Shown here: piece after piece, positions 1 through 7,304 of the stretch | How the letters are laid out: each line of letters begins with the position of its first letter | How positions within the stretch are numbered: position 1 is the stretch's first letter | Assembly (NCBI GenBank): GCA_039182715.1 | Contig: JBCDBY010000030.1 | Span: 1-22,874 of the forward strand | Direction of reading: 5' to 3' | DNA length: 22,874 nt | DNA from: JBCDBY01 sp039182715 | GTDB taxonomy: Bacteria; Planctomycetota; PLA2 | Program-made: the position numbers and the translations under genes | The notes under the pieces: generated by a model | Seen by the model: the letters and a program-made list of their open reading frames with translations, nothing else | Database searches by the model: none | Told to the model about the DNA's origin: nothing

Positions 1-292
1 AAGCCCGAGTGGCCACCGAGCCTTCGGCCTCGCCGGCGCGGGGATGGCGGTGCAGTCTCGGTGGGGCGAAGCGCCGCGCGCCGCCCTCCATGCGGAGGGA
101 GTCGCCGTGAGCGGCAAGTAAGAGTGCAGTGCCAGAACAATCCGCCATCGCGCTGGTCGAGCGCGTTCGCCCAATCGCGACAATGCGCTATTGAGTCACC
201 TCCGGCACTCAGGATCACGGCTTGCCCAACCACCACGGCGGAAAGCTATGGCACCGTATCCCCCCGTATCCTCGTATCCTGAAGAGGGTTTG
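1..292. other. Gene-poor left edge, no supportable complete gene
   Basis: I see no gene here that I can defend. On the plus strand a frame is open from base 2 to a TAA at 119-121 and could be the last 39 codons of a gene that starts outside the window, but its translation shows no recognisable motif. A perfect 6-bp hairpin with an ATGC loop lies at 84-99 without a following T-run. CGTATCC occurs three times at 255-279. The stretch 261-288 resembles 15816-15843 in front of the SbcD-like gene, so it may be a dispersed intergenic sequence. Confidence 0.4.
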
Positions 293-349
293 TGGTGCCG
301 AGGGGCAGATTCGAACCCCCACGCCCAGTAAGGGAAACCAGACCTTCAA
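293..349 (-). pseudogene. 3' fragment of a tRNA-Leu-like gene (possible integration scar)
   Basis: Read on the minus strand, this stretch resembles the 3' part of a bacterial tRNA-Leu: an AGGT anticodon-loop remnant, a long variable arm (TTTCCCTTACTGGGCG), the T-loop TTCGAAT, then acceptor strand CCTCGGC and an encoded ACCA. The matching 5' acceptor strand GCCGAGG is missing, because the sequence upstream is the coding end of the ribbon-helix-helix gene, whose stop codon lies one base before the fragment. The T stem is also imperfect (GGGGG against CTGCC). I therefore call it a truncated or remnant tRNA, of the kind left when an element integrates at a tRNA 3' end. No integrase is visible in the window. 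Confidence 0.6.
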
Positions 350-350
350 C

Positions 351-518
351 CTACTTCTCCTCCTTGAGTCGCTTCTCCTTCCGCAGCGCCTCACGCAACA
401 GGTACTCGATGTGACCGTTCAGGCTCCGGAACTCGTCCGCGGCCCACCGCTGCAGCGCAGCGTGGACGCGCGGATCGAGCCGGAGCAGGAAGTCCTTCTT
501 CTTGCGCTTGGCGGCCAC
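351..518 (-). CDS. Small ribbon-helix-helix (Arc-type) DNA-binding protein
   Basis: This is a 55-residue protein starting at GTG (516-518). The GTG shares one base with the TAG stop of the SPFH gene, so the two are translationally coupled. The order is: a lysine-rich N-terminus (KRKKKD), a short beta strand with alternating residues (FLLRLDP) typical of the strand that enters the DNA major groove, a first helix (about residues 18-30), the turn RSLNGHIEYLL, and a second helix ending in a highly charged tail. Length and pattern fit the Arc/MetJ ribbon-helix-helix superfamily, whose members bind DNA as dimers and often repress their own operon. The palindrome at 1398-1429, over the probable promoter of this two-gene unit, is the obvious candidate operator. 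The role of the pair is inferred only. Confidence 0.8.
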   Translation of the reverse strand: MAAKRKKKDFLLRLDPRVHAALQRWAADEFRSLNGHIEYLLREALRKEKRLKEEK

Positions 519-1384
519 TAGTGATGCAGCGTGCCGGCGTTGACGACCGGCTGGGGAGCGCGTTCGCCGCAGAGCACGACGAGCAGGTTGGAAACCATCG
601 ACGCCTTGCGCTCCTCGTCCAGCTCGACGATGTCGCCCTCGCTGAGATGCTCCAGCGCGTCTTCGACCATGCCGACCGCACCTTCCACGATCTTCTTGCG
701 CGCCGCGATGATCGCGCTCGCCTGCTGGCGTTGCAGCATCGCCGACGCAATCTCCTGCGCGTACGCGAGATGCGTGATGCGCGCCTCGAGCACCTTGACG
801 CCCGCCTTGTCGAGCCGCTTGTCGACCTCCTCCTGGAGCTTCTTCGCGACGTCGTCGGTCGAACCGCGCAGCGAGATCTGATCGTCCTTGTCGGTGTCGT
901 AGGGGTAGTGCGTCGCCATGTTGCGGAGCGCCGACTCCGACTGCACGTGGACGTAATGCACGTAGTCGTCCACCTCGAAGCTCGCTTCAGCGGTCTCGAC
1001 CACCTTCCAGACGATCACAGCGGCGATCTCGACCGGGTTGCCGTCGAGGTCGTTCACCTTGAGCCGGTCGGTCTCAAAGTTGCGCACACGCAGGGAGACG
1101 CGCTTGCGCGAGTTGAACGGGAACACGTAATGCCAACCGTCCTCCTTGATCGTCCCGTTGTACTTGCCGAAAAGCAGCAGCACCGCCGACTCGTTGGGCG
1201 CCACGACGACGTGCCCGAACAGCGCGAAAAAACAGGCGATGAGCGCCAGCACGCTCAGGACGATGATCGCGACGGAGTCGCCGTCGTTCCAGACGAGCAG
1301 CCCGATCACGCCGCCGACGACGCCGAACGTGCCGAGCAGGGCGATGAATCCCGGCGCCCCGCGGACTTCTCTTTCTTGCACCAT
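518..1384 (-). CDS. SPFH/band-7 (stomatin-like) membrane protein
   Basis: A 288-residue protein starting at ATG 1384 behind a strong Shine-Dalgarno (GAAGGAGG, 6 nt away). It has two hydrophobic segments (about residues 12-32 and 36-59) and then an SPFH/prohibitin-homology domain (about 60-225) with the typical opening [20 protein letters not shown] and the later stretch [19 protein letters not shown]. An alanine-rich helical region follows and the tail is short. SPFH proteins oligomerise at membranes and organise microdomains or protect membrane proteases; no catalytic activity is expected. It is co-transcribed with the small ribbon-helix-helix gene at 351-518 (1-base overlap). Its own physiological role cannot be told from sequence. 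Confidence 0.88.
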   Translation of the reverse strand: MVQEREVRGAPGFIALLGTFGVVGGVIGLLVWNDGDSVAIIVLSVLALIACFFALFGHVVVAPNESAVLLLFGKYNGTIKEDGWHYVFPFNSRKRVSLRVRNFETDRLKVNDLDGNPVEIAAVIVWKVVETAEASFEVDDYVHYVHVQSESALRNMATHYPYDTDKDDQISLRGSTDDVAKKLQEEVDKRLDKAGVKVLEARITHLAYAQEIASAMLQRQQASAIIAARKKIVEGAVGMVEDALEHLSEGDIVELDEERKASMVSNLLVVLCGERAPQPVVNAGTLHH

Positions 1385-1397
1385 GTGGTCCTCCTTC

Positions 1398-1429
1398 GAT
1401 AGCTATTATGGTGATATCATACCGCTATC
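1398..1429. promoter_or_regulatory. Palindromic operator/promoter of the SPFH-RHH unit
   Basis: GATAGC at 1398-1403 is mirrored by GCTATC at 1424-1429. Inside lie TATG at 1407 and CATA ending at 1421, around the palindrome TGATATCA (1412-1419). This AT-rich island stands out from the GC-rich surroundings. On the minus strand it contains TATGAT (1416-1421) and CATAAT, which could act as -10 elements for the SPFH gene 14-37 bp further on. A dyad overlapping the core promoter of an operon that encodes a ribbon-helix-helix protein suggests autoregulation; this is inference. It could also affect divergent hutU expression. Confidence 0.55.
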
Positions 1430-1485
1430 AGACAAAGCGCATTCGCATCGCGTCCCGAATTTCCCTGCTTTGTTAGTTTTCCGGT

Positions 1486-3126
1486 GTGCGAGAAATCCAT
1501 CCCCCCACCGGAACCGCGCTGAATTGCCGCCATTGGGGCGCCGAGGCGATGTACCGCATGATCCAGCACAACCTGGATCCCGCCGTCGCCGAGAAGCCCG
1601 ACGAACTCATCGTCTACGGCGGCACCGGTCGCGCCGCGCGCAACTGGGACTGCTTCGACAAGATCCTCGACACCCTGCGCCGCCTGCGCGAGGACGAGAC
1701 GCTGCTGATCCAGTCGGGCAAGCCGGTGGCGGTCTTCCGCACCCACAAGGACGCCCCGCGCGGCATCCTCGTCAACTCGCAGATCGTCCCCCACTGGGCG
1801 AACTGGGAGCAGTTCCGCGAGTACGAGCGGATGGGCCTCACCATGTACGGCCAGATGACCGCGGGCAGCTGGATCTACATCGGCACGCAGGGCATCGTGC
1901 AGGGCACCTACGAGACCTTCGTCGCGGTCGGCAAGCAGCACTTCGGAGGCTCGCTCGACGGCAAGCTGCTGGTCACCGGCGGCTGCGGCGGCATGGGCGG
2001 CGCGCAGCCGCTTGCCGCGACCATGGCCGGCGCCTGCTGCCTGATCGCCGACGTCGAGAAGGAGCGCCTGCAGAAGCGCGTCGACACGCGCTACCTGGAC
2101 GAGATCGCCCCGTCGATCGAAGCGGCGATCGAACGCGCCGCCGAGCGCCCCAACATCTCGATCGGCATCGAGTGCAACATCGTCGAGCTGCTGCGCGCGC
2201 TGCGCGACCGCAACATCACGCCGGACGCGCTCACCGACCAGACCTCGGCGCACGACCCGCTCAACGGCTACGTGCCGGTGGATCTCTCCTACGAGGACGC
2301 GCTGCAGCTGCGCAAGGACGACCCGGACGAATACACGCGCCGCTCGCTCGCCACCATGGTCGAGCACGTCGAGCTCAACAACCTGCTCATGGACCGCGGC
2401 GCGGTCACCTTCGACTACGGCAACAACCTGCGCGGCTACGCGGTCGAGGGCGGCATGGAGCAGGAGGAGGCGTTTCGCTACCCCGGTTTCGTGCCCGCCT
2501 ACATCCGCCCGCTCTTCTGCGAGGGCAAGGGCCCCTTCCGCTGGGTGGCGCTCTCCGGCGATCCGAAGGACATCCACCGCAGCGACGAGCTGGTGCTCGA
2601 ACTCTTCCCCGAGGACGAGGCGCTCGCCCGCTGGATCAAGCTCGCGCAGGAGAAGGTCGAGTTCCAGGGCCTGCCGTCGCGCATCTGCTGGCTCGGCTAC
2701 GGCGAGCGCGCCAAGCTCGGCATGGCGCTCAACGAGCTGGTCAAGAGCGGCGAGATCAGCGCGCCGATCGCCATCGGCCGCGACCATCTCGACTGCGGCT
2801 CGGTCGCGTCGCCCTACCGCGAGACGGAGGCGATGAAGGACGGCTCCGACGCGATCGCCGACTGGCCCATTCTCAACGCCATGCTCAACACCGCGGCGGG
2901 CGCAACCTGGGTGTCGCTCCATCACGGCGGCGGCGTCGGCATCGGCTACTCCATCCACTCCGGCATGGTCGTGCTGGCGGACGGCACCGACGACGCCGCG
3001 GCGCGGCTCGAGCGCGTGCTCACCACCGACCCGGGCACCGGCGTCATGCGGCACGCGGATGCGGGTTACGACATCGCGGTCGACTGCGCGCGCGTCAAGG
3101 GCATCGACCTGCCCATGGTGGACTGA
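1486..3126 (+). CDS. hutU: Urocanate hydratase (urocanase)
   Basis: Converts urocanate to 4-imidazolone-5-propanoate, the second step of histidine degradation, in the cytoplasm with tightly bound NAD+. The 546-residue product is close to the usual 550-560. It shows the start [17 protein letters not shown], the NAD-binding glycine cluster GGCGGMGG (about 165-172), the active-site region [10 protein letters not shown] with C401 equivalent to the catalytic cysteine of the Pseudomonas enzyme, then [13 protein letters not shown] and [11 protein letters not shown]. The GTG at 1486 is the first start after an in-frame stop at 1474 and gives a family-like N-terminus; no clear Shine-Dalgarno is visible. 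The last codon overlaps the hutI start. The first enzyme of the pathway, hutH, is not in the window. Confidence 0.97.
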   Translation: MREIHPPTGTALNCRHWGAEAMYRMIQHNLDPAVAEKPDELIVYGGTGRAARNWDCFDKILDTLRRLREDETLLIQSGKPVAVFRTHKDAPRGILVNSQIVPHWANWEQFREYERMGLTMYGQMTAGSWIYIGTQGIVQGTYETFVAVGKQHFGGSLDGKLLVTGGCGGMGGAQPLAATMAGACCLIADVEKERLQKRVDTRYLDEIAPSIEAAIERAAERPNISIGIECNIVELLRALRDRNITPDALTDQTSAHDPLNGYVPVDLSYEDALQLRKDDPDEYTRRSLATMVEHVELNNLLMDRGAVTFDYGNNLRGYAVEGGMEQEEAFRYPGFVPAYIRPLFCEGKGPFRWVALSGDPKDIHRSDELVLELFPEDEALARWIKLAQEKVEFQGLPSRICWLGYGERAKLGMALNELVKSGEISAPIAIGRDHLDCGSVASPYRETEAMKDGSDAIADWPILNAMLNTAAGATWVSLHHGGGVGIGYSIHSGMVVLADGTDDAAARLERVLTTDPGTGVMRHADAGYDIAVDCARVKGIDLPMVD

Positions 3127-4376
3127 TGGATCTCGTCATCCGCAACGCGTCGCAGGTGCTCACCTGCACGCGACCGGATCTCGAAGCGCCCTACACCGGC
3201 CAGGACGCCGGTGAACTCGGGCTCACCACGGGCGGCGTCGCCATCGAGGACGGCCGCATCGCCGCGGTCGGTCCCGACGTGGACGGGATGGACGGCAAGC
3301 AGGTCATCGACGCGCAGGGCGGCGTCGTCCTGCCGGGCTTCGTCGATTGCCACACCCACGCCGTCTTCCACGGCAGCCGCGCCGACGAGTTCGAGCTGCG
3401 CGCGCAGGGCACCCCCTACCAGGAGATCGCGCGGCGCGGGGGCGGCATCCGCCGCAGCATGGAGCTGCTGCGCGAGGCGACCGACGAGCAGCTCGAGGAA
3501 TCGGTGCGCAAGCATCTCGACTGGTTCCTGCAGGCGGGCACGACGACGATCGAGGCGAAGTCGGGCTACGGCCTGTCGCTCGAGGACGAGCTGCGTTCGC
3601 TGCGCGCGCTCGGCATCGACCACCCGGTCGAGGTCACGCGCACCTGCCTCGCGGCGCACTCCGTGCCGCCCGAGTACGAAGGCGACACGCGCGGCTATCT
3701 CGAGATGGTCGCCAACGAGATCTATCCCGCCGTGCTGGCAGAGGGCCTCGCGCGCTACTGCGACGTCTTCTGCGAAACCGGCGTCTTCAGCTTCTACGAG
3801 TCGCAGCTCATCATGGAGGCGGGCCGCGAGCTCGGCCTGCGTCCGCGCATCCACGCCGACCAGCTTTCGCGCACCGGCGGCGCGCGCCTCGCCTGCCGCG
3901 TCGGCGCGATCAGCGCGGACCACATCGAGTTCATCAGCAAGGAGGACGCCGTCGCGATGCGCGACGAGGGCGTCATCGGCGTGCTGCTGCCGGCCGCGAA
4001 CCACATTCTCGACCAGGACGAGCGCCCGCCCGCGCGCGCGATGATCGGCGTGCGCTGCCCGGTCGCCGTCGCCACCGACTTCAATCCCGGCTCCGCGCCG
4101 GTCTTCTCCATGCCGCTCACGCTCAACATGGCGTGCGTGCGCTTCGGCCTGACCGTCGCCGAGGCGATCGTCGGCGCGACCATGAACGCCGCCTGCGCCA
4201 TCGAGCGCCAGGACGAGATCGGCTCGCTGCGCGTCGGCAAACAGGCGGACGTCCTCGTCTGCGACGTGACCGACTACCGCGAGATCGCCTACTACGCCGG
4301 CCGCGACCCGGTTTCGGTCGTCGTCAAGCGAGGCGTCGTGCGCAAAGAGCGTGGATCACCACGTGCGGCACGGTGA
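3126..4376 (+). CDS. hutI: Imidazolonepropionase
   Basis: Hydrolyses 4-imidazolone-5-propanoate to N-formimino-L-glutamate, the third step of histidine degradation. The 416-residue amidohydrolase begins at an ATG sharing one base with the hutU stop (TGATG), so translation is coupled. Visible marks are the metal-binding DCHTHAVFHG (H76 and H78), the substrate-loop motif GGGIRRS, the central EAKSGYGL, RIHADQ, SADHIEF and the late TDFNPGSAP. The C-terminal tail (about the last 17 codons) overlaps the end of the convergent blh gene by 53 bp, so the tail may be a recent extension after loss of an earlier stop. Its product is the substrate of the FTCD protein encoded at 20898-22193. Confidence 0.97.
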   Translation: MDLVIRNASQVLTCTRPDLEAPYTGQDAGELGLTTGGVAIEDGRIAAVGPDVDGMDGKQVIDAQGGVVLPGFVDCHTHAVFHGSRADEFELRAQGTPYQEIARRGGGIRRSMELLREATDEQLEESVRKHLDWFLQAGTTTIEAKSGYGLSLEDELRSLRALGIDHPVEVTRTCLAAHSVPPEYEGDTRGYLEMVANEIYPAVLAEGLARYCDVFCETGVFSFYESQLIMEAGRELGLRPRIHADQLSRTGGARLACRVGAISADHIEFISKEDAVAMRDEGVIGVLLPAANHILDQDERPPARAMIGVRCPVAVATDFNPGSAPVFSMPLTLNMACVRFGLTVAEAIVGATMNAACAIERQDEIGSLRVGKQADVLVCDVTDYREIAYYAGRDPVSVVVKRGVVRKERGSPRAAR

Positions 4377-5241
4377 GGGCCGCCAGTCCGATGAAGACCA
4401 CGCGCGTCATCGCGACCGGGTCGAGTCGCGCGTCGCTTAGCAGCAGGTAGGCCGCGGCGCCCAGCCCGATCGTCGCAAGCGTGAGCGGTGCCGCGTGGCG
4501 CGCGTAGGCGAGCCATCCGCGGCGCGGACCGCGGCGGTCCAGCTCGGCGGCGCACTCGAGGCCGTGCCGGAAGGAGTGCCAGCCGCAGAAGTAGATGCCG
4601 AACGACAAGAGCGGCGGCAGCGCCAGCACCAGCAGCACAAGCGCGATGATCTCGAAACCGTCCTTGCGCGCGAAGCGGTACTGGTAGAGCGCGAGCCCCG
4701 CCCACGCCAGCAGCGCGAACGGCGTGGCCGACGCGATGGTGCGCGTCACGGCCAGGACGGAAGCGGGCTCGGTACCCGGCAACAGCCAACCGAAGAGCTG
4801 CGCCGTGGCGGCGGGCCAGAAGAGAATCGGGCCGAAGACAGGGATCGACCCGCGCAGCGCCGCCTCGACGAAGCCCCCGCGCTCCGGCCGCAGATCGCCG
4901 TAGCCGAAGTGCAGCGCCGAAAGCAGCAGGAAGAGCGTCAGCGCCAGCGGCGGCGCCGCCAGCCAAACCGCCACCGTGAGCGCCAGCAGCGCGAGATAGA
5001 CGCCGCCGAACACGGCGGGCCACGCGCGCCCCCACCGTCCGAAGACGGTCCGGCCCGCCAGGTGATCGACCGCGCCATGCGGCAGCGCCGTCACGCAGAC
5101 GAAGGCCGCCAGCACAAGCAGCTGCTGCGCAAGCGTGAGCGGCGGCAGCAGCGCGATCGTCGCCATGAGCGTCAAGGTCGCGGCACTGGCGACGAGCGTG
5201 TGGCGCGCATGCCAGGTGAAGTACCAGCTAGCCGGCCGCAA
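4324..5241 (-). CDS. blh: Brp/Blh-family beta-carotene 15,15'-dioxygenase
   Basis: Cleaves beta-carotene into two retinals, supplying the chromophore for the rhodopsin of the same operon. It is a polytopic inner-membrane protein with at least six hydrophobic segments. All family histidine motifs are present: PHGAVDH (H55 and H60), LHFGYGD (H111), WHSFRH (H222 and H226) and PHVVIH (H293 and H297), which bind the catalytic iron. I chose the TTG at 5239-5241 (305 residues): it has a GGAGG seven bases upstream and overlaps the crtY stop by 14 bp, the same overlap seen between crtB and crtY. An ATG at 5166 (280 residues) is possible but lacks a ribosome site. It is the last gene of the operon, and its end overlaps hutI. 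Confidence 0.92.
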   Translation of the reverse strand: MRPASWYFTWHARHTLVASAATLTLMATIALLPPLTLAQQLLVLAAFVCVTALPHGAVDHLAGRTVFGRWGRAWPAVFGGVYLALLALTVAVWLAAPPLALTLFLLLSALHFGYGDLRPERGGFVEAALRGSIPVFGPILFWPAATAQLFGWLLPGTEPASVLAVTRTIASATPFALLAWAGLALYQYRFARKDGFEIIALVLLVLALPPLLSFGIYFCGWHSFRHGLECAAELDRRGPRRGWLAYARHAAPLTLATIGLGAAAYLLLSDARLDPVAMTRVVFIGLAALTVPHVVIHALCARRLA

Positions 5242-6376
5242 GCGCCTGCCTCCAGTGCACGGGGCGCACCGCCTCCCGCAAAAACTCCGCCTTGGGCAGC
5301 GCCGCCATGACCCGCAGGATATCGCGCGGACGCGCGCGCTCGGAGAGGAAGCGCGCCAGCGCATCGCCATCGAGCTCGCGGAACAGCGCGGCAAACAGGG
5401 CCGGGGCGCGCTCGGGATGGCGACGGACGCAGGCGAGGAAGATCGAATCGAGCAGGCTCGCGGTGCGGCTGCGCGCGGGCGGCGGCGACGGACGATCGCT
5501 GTCCGCGAGCCGGCGCGCCATCGCGCGCGACCAGCGCTGCACGTGCACGAATGCGTAGCCGGTGCTCGGCTTGACCTGCCCGCCCGCGGTGCCGATGCGG
5601 TAGTAGCCGGGCGCCGGATGCGCGTCGACGCGCCGGACCGACATCGGGATGCGGCCGCGCTCCTCCTCGTGGACCCGGAAGTGGTCGATGCCGTAACGGT
5701 CGCGCAGGTAGCGCGTGATCGCATCGGTGTAGACCGCGTCGTCGAACAGCGTGGGGCCGATCCAGGTCGCCTCGACCAGCGCGCGGTGCTCGCTCTCCGG
5801 CAGCACGTAGAAGAAGTGGATGCCGCCGTCCTGCGCGCGATCGAAATCCATCAGCGTGGCCACGCCCGGCTCGAACGCCGCCTCGGCTGTCTCGATACGC
5901 TGCCCGGCGAAGTGCTGCCACAGCTCCGGTGCGATCTGGTGCGTCGGTCGGCTGTCGAACACGTGTCGCGCGCGCACGACGCCCGCCGGCGTGGCCACGG
6001 ACCAGTCGCTGCCGGTCGGGTCGATGCGATCGACCGGCGTACCGAGCCGCAGCTCCGCGCGCGGGTCGCGCTCGATCCGTGCGCGCGCGACGCGATAGAA
6101 GTCCTCGCCCGCGATCTCGCAGTAGCTGTGCCGGCCGGGCCCCTGCACGTGCGTCGCGCCCTGCCACTGCGCGCTCCAGCGCGACCATCGGCGGCGCACC
6201 GCCGAAGCAAAGGCGTGCGGCTCGACATCCCAGAAGCACCAGGTGCGGTCGTTGGCATACGCGGTGCGTGCCTCGAGCACCAGCACGCGGCGGTCGACGC
6301 ACTCGTCAAGCAGCGCGCAGGCGAGCGAGAGGCCCGCGAGCCCCCCACCGATGATGACGTCGTCAACGCGTTCCAT
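5228..6376 (-). CDS. crtY: Lycopene beta-cyclase (CrtY type)
   Basis: Cyclises both ends of lycopene to give beta-carotene, the substrate of Blh. The 382-residue flavoprotein begins with the dinucleotide-binding motif DVIIGGGLAGLSLA (about 6-19) and continues with the family signatures NDRTWCFWD and a later segment around GGQVKPSTGYAFVHVQRW typical of CrtY C-terminal halves. The start is ATG 6376, overlapping the end of crtB by 14 bp, with GGAG just upstream. An upstream in-frame extension exists but only reads crtB out of frame. No crtZ hydroxylase or crtW ketolase is in the operon, so beta-carotene should be the terminal carotenoid made here. Confidence 0.95.
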   Translation of the reverse strand: MERVDDVIIGGGLAGLSLACALLDECVDRRVLVLEARTAYANDRTWCFWDVEPHAFASAVRRRWSRWSAQWQGATHVQGPGRHSYCEIAGEDFYRVARARIERDPRAELRLGTPVDRIDPTGSDWSVATPAGVVRARHVFDSRPTHQIAPELWQHFAGQRIETAEAAFEPGVATLMDFDRAQDGGIHFFYVLPESEHRALVEATWIGPTLFDDAVYTDAITRYLRDRYGIDHFRVHEEERGRIPMSVRRVDAHPAPGYYRIGTAGGQVKPSTGYAFVHVQRWSRAMARRLADSDRPSPPPARSRTASLLDSIFLACVRRHPERAPALFAALFRELDGDALARFLSERARPRDILRVMAALPKAEFLREAVRPVHWRQALAAG

Positions 6377-7304
6377 CGTCGGCTCCGGGAAGGCCGCGCA
6401 GCGCCTCGTGGAGCGTCGCGTCGTGGCGCGGGTGCGCCCCGTAGTTCCCGTAGCGCGGGTGGAACAGGAGCGACGCCGTCGCACGCGCGGTGTGACGCAG
6501 CTTGGCGCGTGCCGGCACGTGGGCGCGCGCACCCCAGTAACGGTCCTCGTCGAGGGCGCGCAGGATGACCGGACCGATCGCCTCGTAGACACGCGCCGCG
6601 GTCATGATGCCGAGCCGCGCGCGCCAGGGGAGGTAGCGCATGCCGCGGTCGGCGCTGCGGTAGTAGCGGTCGGCGAGCGCCAGCAGCTGCCGAATCGTGC
6701 GCTCCGCCCGCCGGCGCGACACCGGGTCGCCCGACGCAATGCGCTCCGGCGTTGCGCGGCGGCCGACGCGCGTGCGCGGCAGGTAGATGCGGTCGCGACC
6801 CGCATCCTCGAGCACGTCGCGACTGATGTTGGTGAGCTGCATGCCGATGCCGAGGTCGATGGCAAACGGCAGCGCCTGCGACTCCGACACGTCGAGCGCG
6901 GCGCACATCTGGACGCCGACGGTGCCGGCGACGCCGTAGCAGTAGCGCAGCAGGTCGGCGTCGTCTTCGACCCGCACGGGACCGGTATCGCGCTCGAGCG
7001 CGTCGAGAAAGCAGTCGATCGCGTCGTGGTCGAGGTGCAGCGCGTCGGCGAGCGCGCGGAAGCGCGCCAGCTCGGCGTCGTCGCCGCTTCGATAGCTCCA
7101 ACGATGGCGCAGGAGCGCGAGGTCGGACGCGGCGCTCTGCGGCCGCTCGTCCACCACGTCGTCCGCGAACCGGCAGAAGGCATAGAGCCGCGCCGCGCGG
7201 TCGGCGTGACGCTCCCCCAGCAGCCGGCTCGCCCAGTAGAAGCTCTTGCCGTGCTTCTGCAGGACCTGTTCCGCCGCGGGTGCTTCCTGCACGCGGGCGA
7301 TCAC
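6363..7304 (-). CDS. crtB: Phytoene synthase
   Basis: Condenses two geranylgeranyl diphosphates to 15-cis-phytoene, the committed step of C40 carotenoid synthesis. The 313-residue squalene/phytoene synthase shows HGKSFYWASRLL near the N-terminus, the first Mg-diphosphate motif YAFCRFADDVVDE (D48xxxD52), QLTNISRDVLEDAGRDRIYLP with the second D163xxxD167, and a C-terminal region typical of the family. The ATG start overlaps the crtI stop (ATGA) and the end overlaps crtY by 14 bp, so it is translationally coupled on both sides. Confidence 0.96.
   Translation of the reverse strand: MIARVQEAPAAEQVLQKHGKSFYWASRLLGERHADRAARLYAFCRFADDVVDERPQSAASDLALLRHRWSYRSGDDAELARFRALADALHLDHDAIDCFLDALERDTGPVRVEDDADLLRYCYGVAGTVGVQMCAALDVSESQALPFAIDLGIGMQLTNISRDVLEDAGRDRIYLPRTRVGRRATPERIASGDPVSRRRAERTIRQLLALADRYYRSADRGMRYLPWRARLGIMTAARVYEAIGPVILRALDEDRYWGARAHVPARAKLRHTARATASLLFHPRYGNYGAHPRHDATLHEALRGLPGADDGTR

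Noticed and set aside
2..121. 3' end of a gene entering from the left
   Set aside because: Only 39 open codons with no motif; kept as a note in the left-edge entry and not called as a gene.
293..369. Complete tRNA gene
   Set aside because: The GCCGAGG acceptor strand and D arm are absent upstream, where the sequence encodes the end of the ribbon-helix-helix protein.
521..1402. Long open frame antisense to the SPFH gene, and many similar long antisense frames over hutU, crt, M48 and SbcC-like genes
   Set aside because: High GC third positions leave opposite-strand frames open; their translations are Arg/Ala/His-rich with no motifs, while the other strand shows full family signatures.
1146..3125. 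Apparent 1076-residue frame leading into hutI
   Set aside because: The part before 3126 is an out-of-frame reading of the SPFH promoter region and hutU; the true hutI starts at ATG 3126.
6377..6592. N-terminal extension of crtY
   Set aside because: It reads crtB out of frame; ATG 6376 starts directly before the FAD motif and has a ribosome site.
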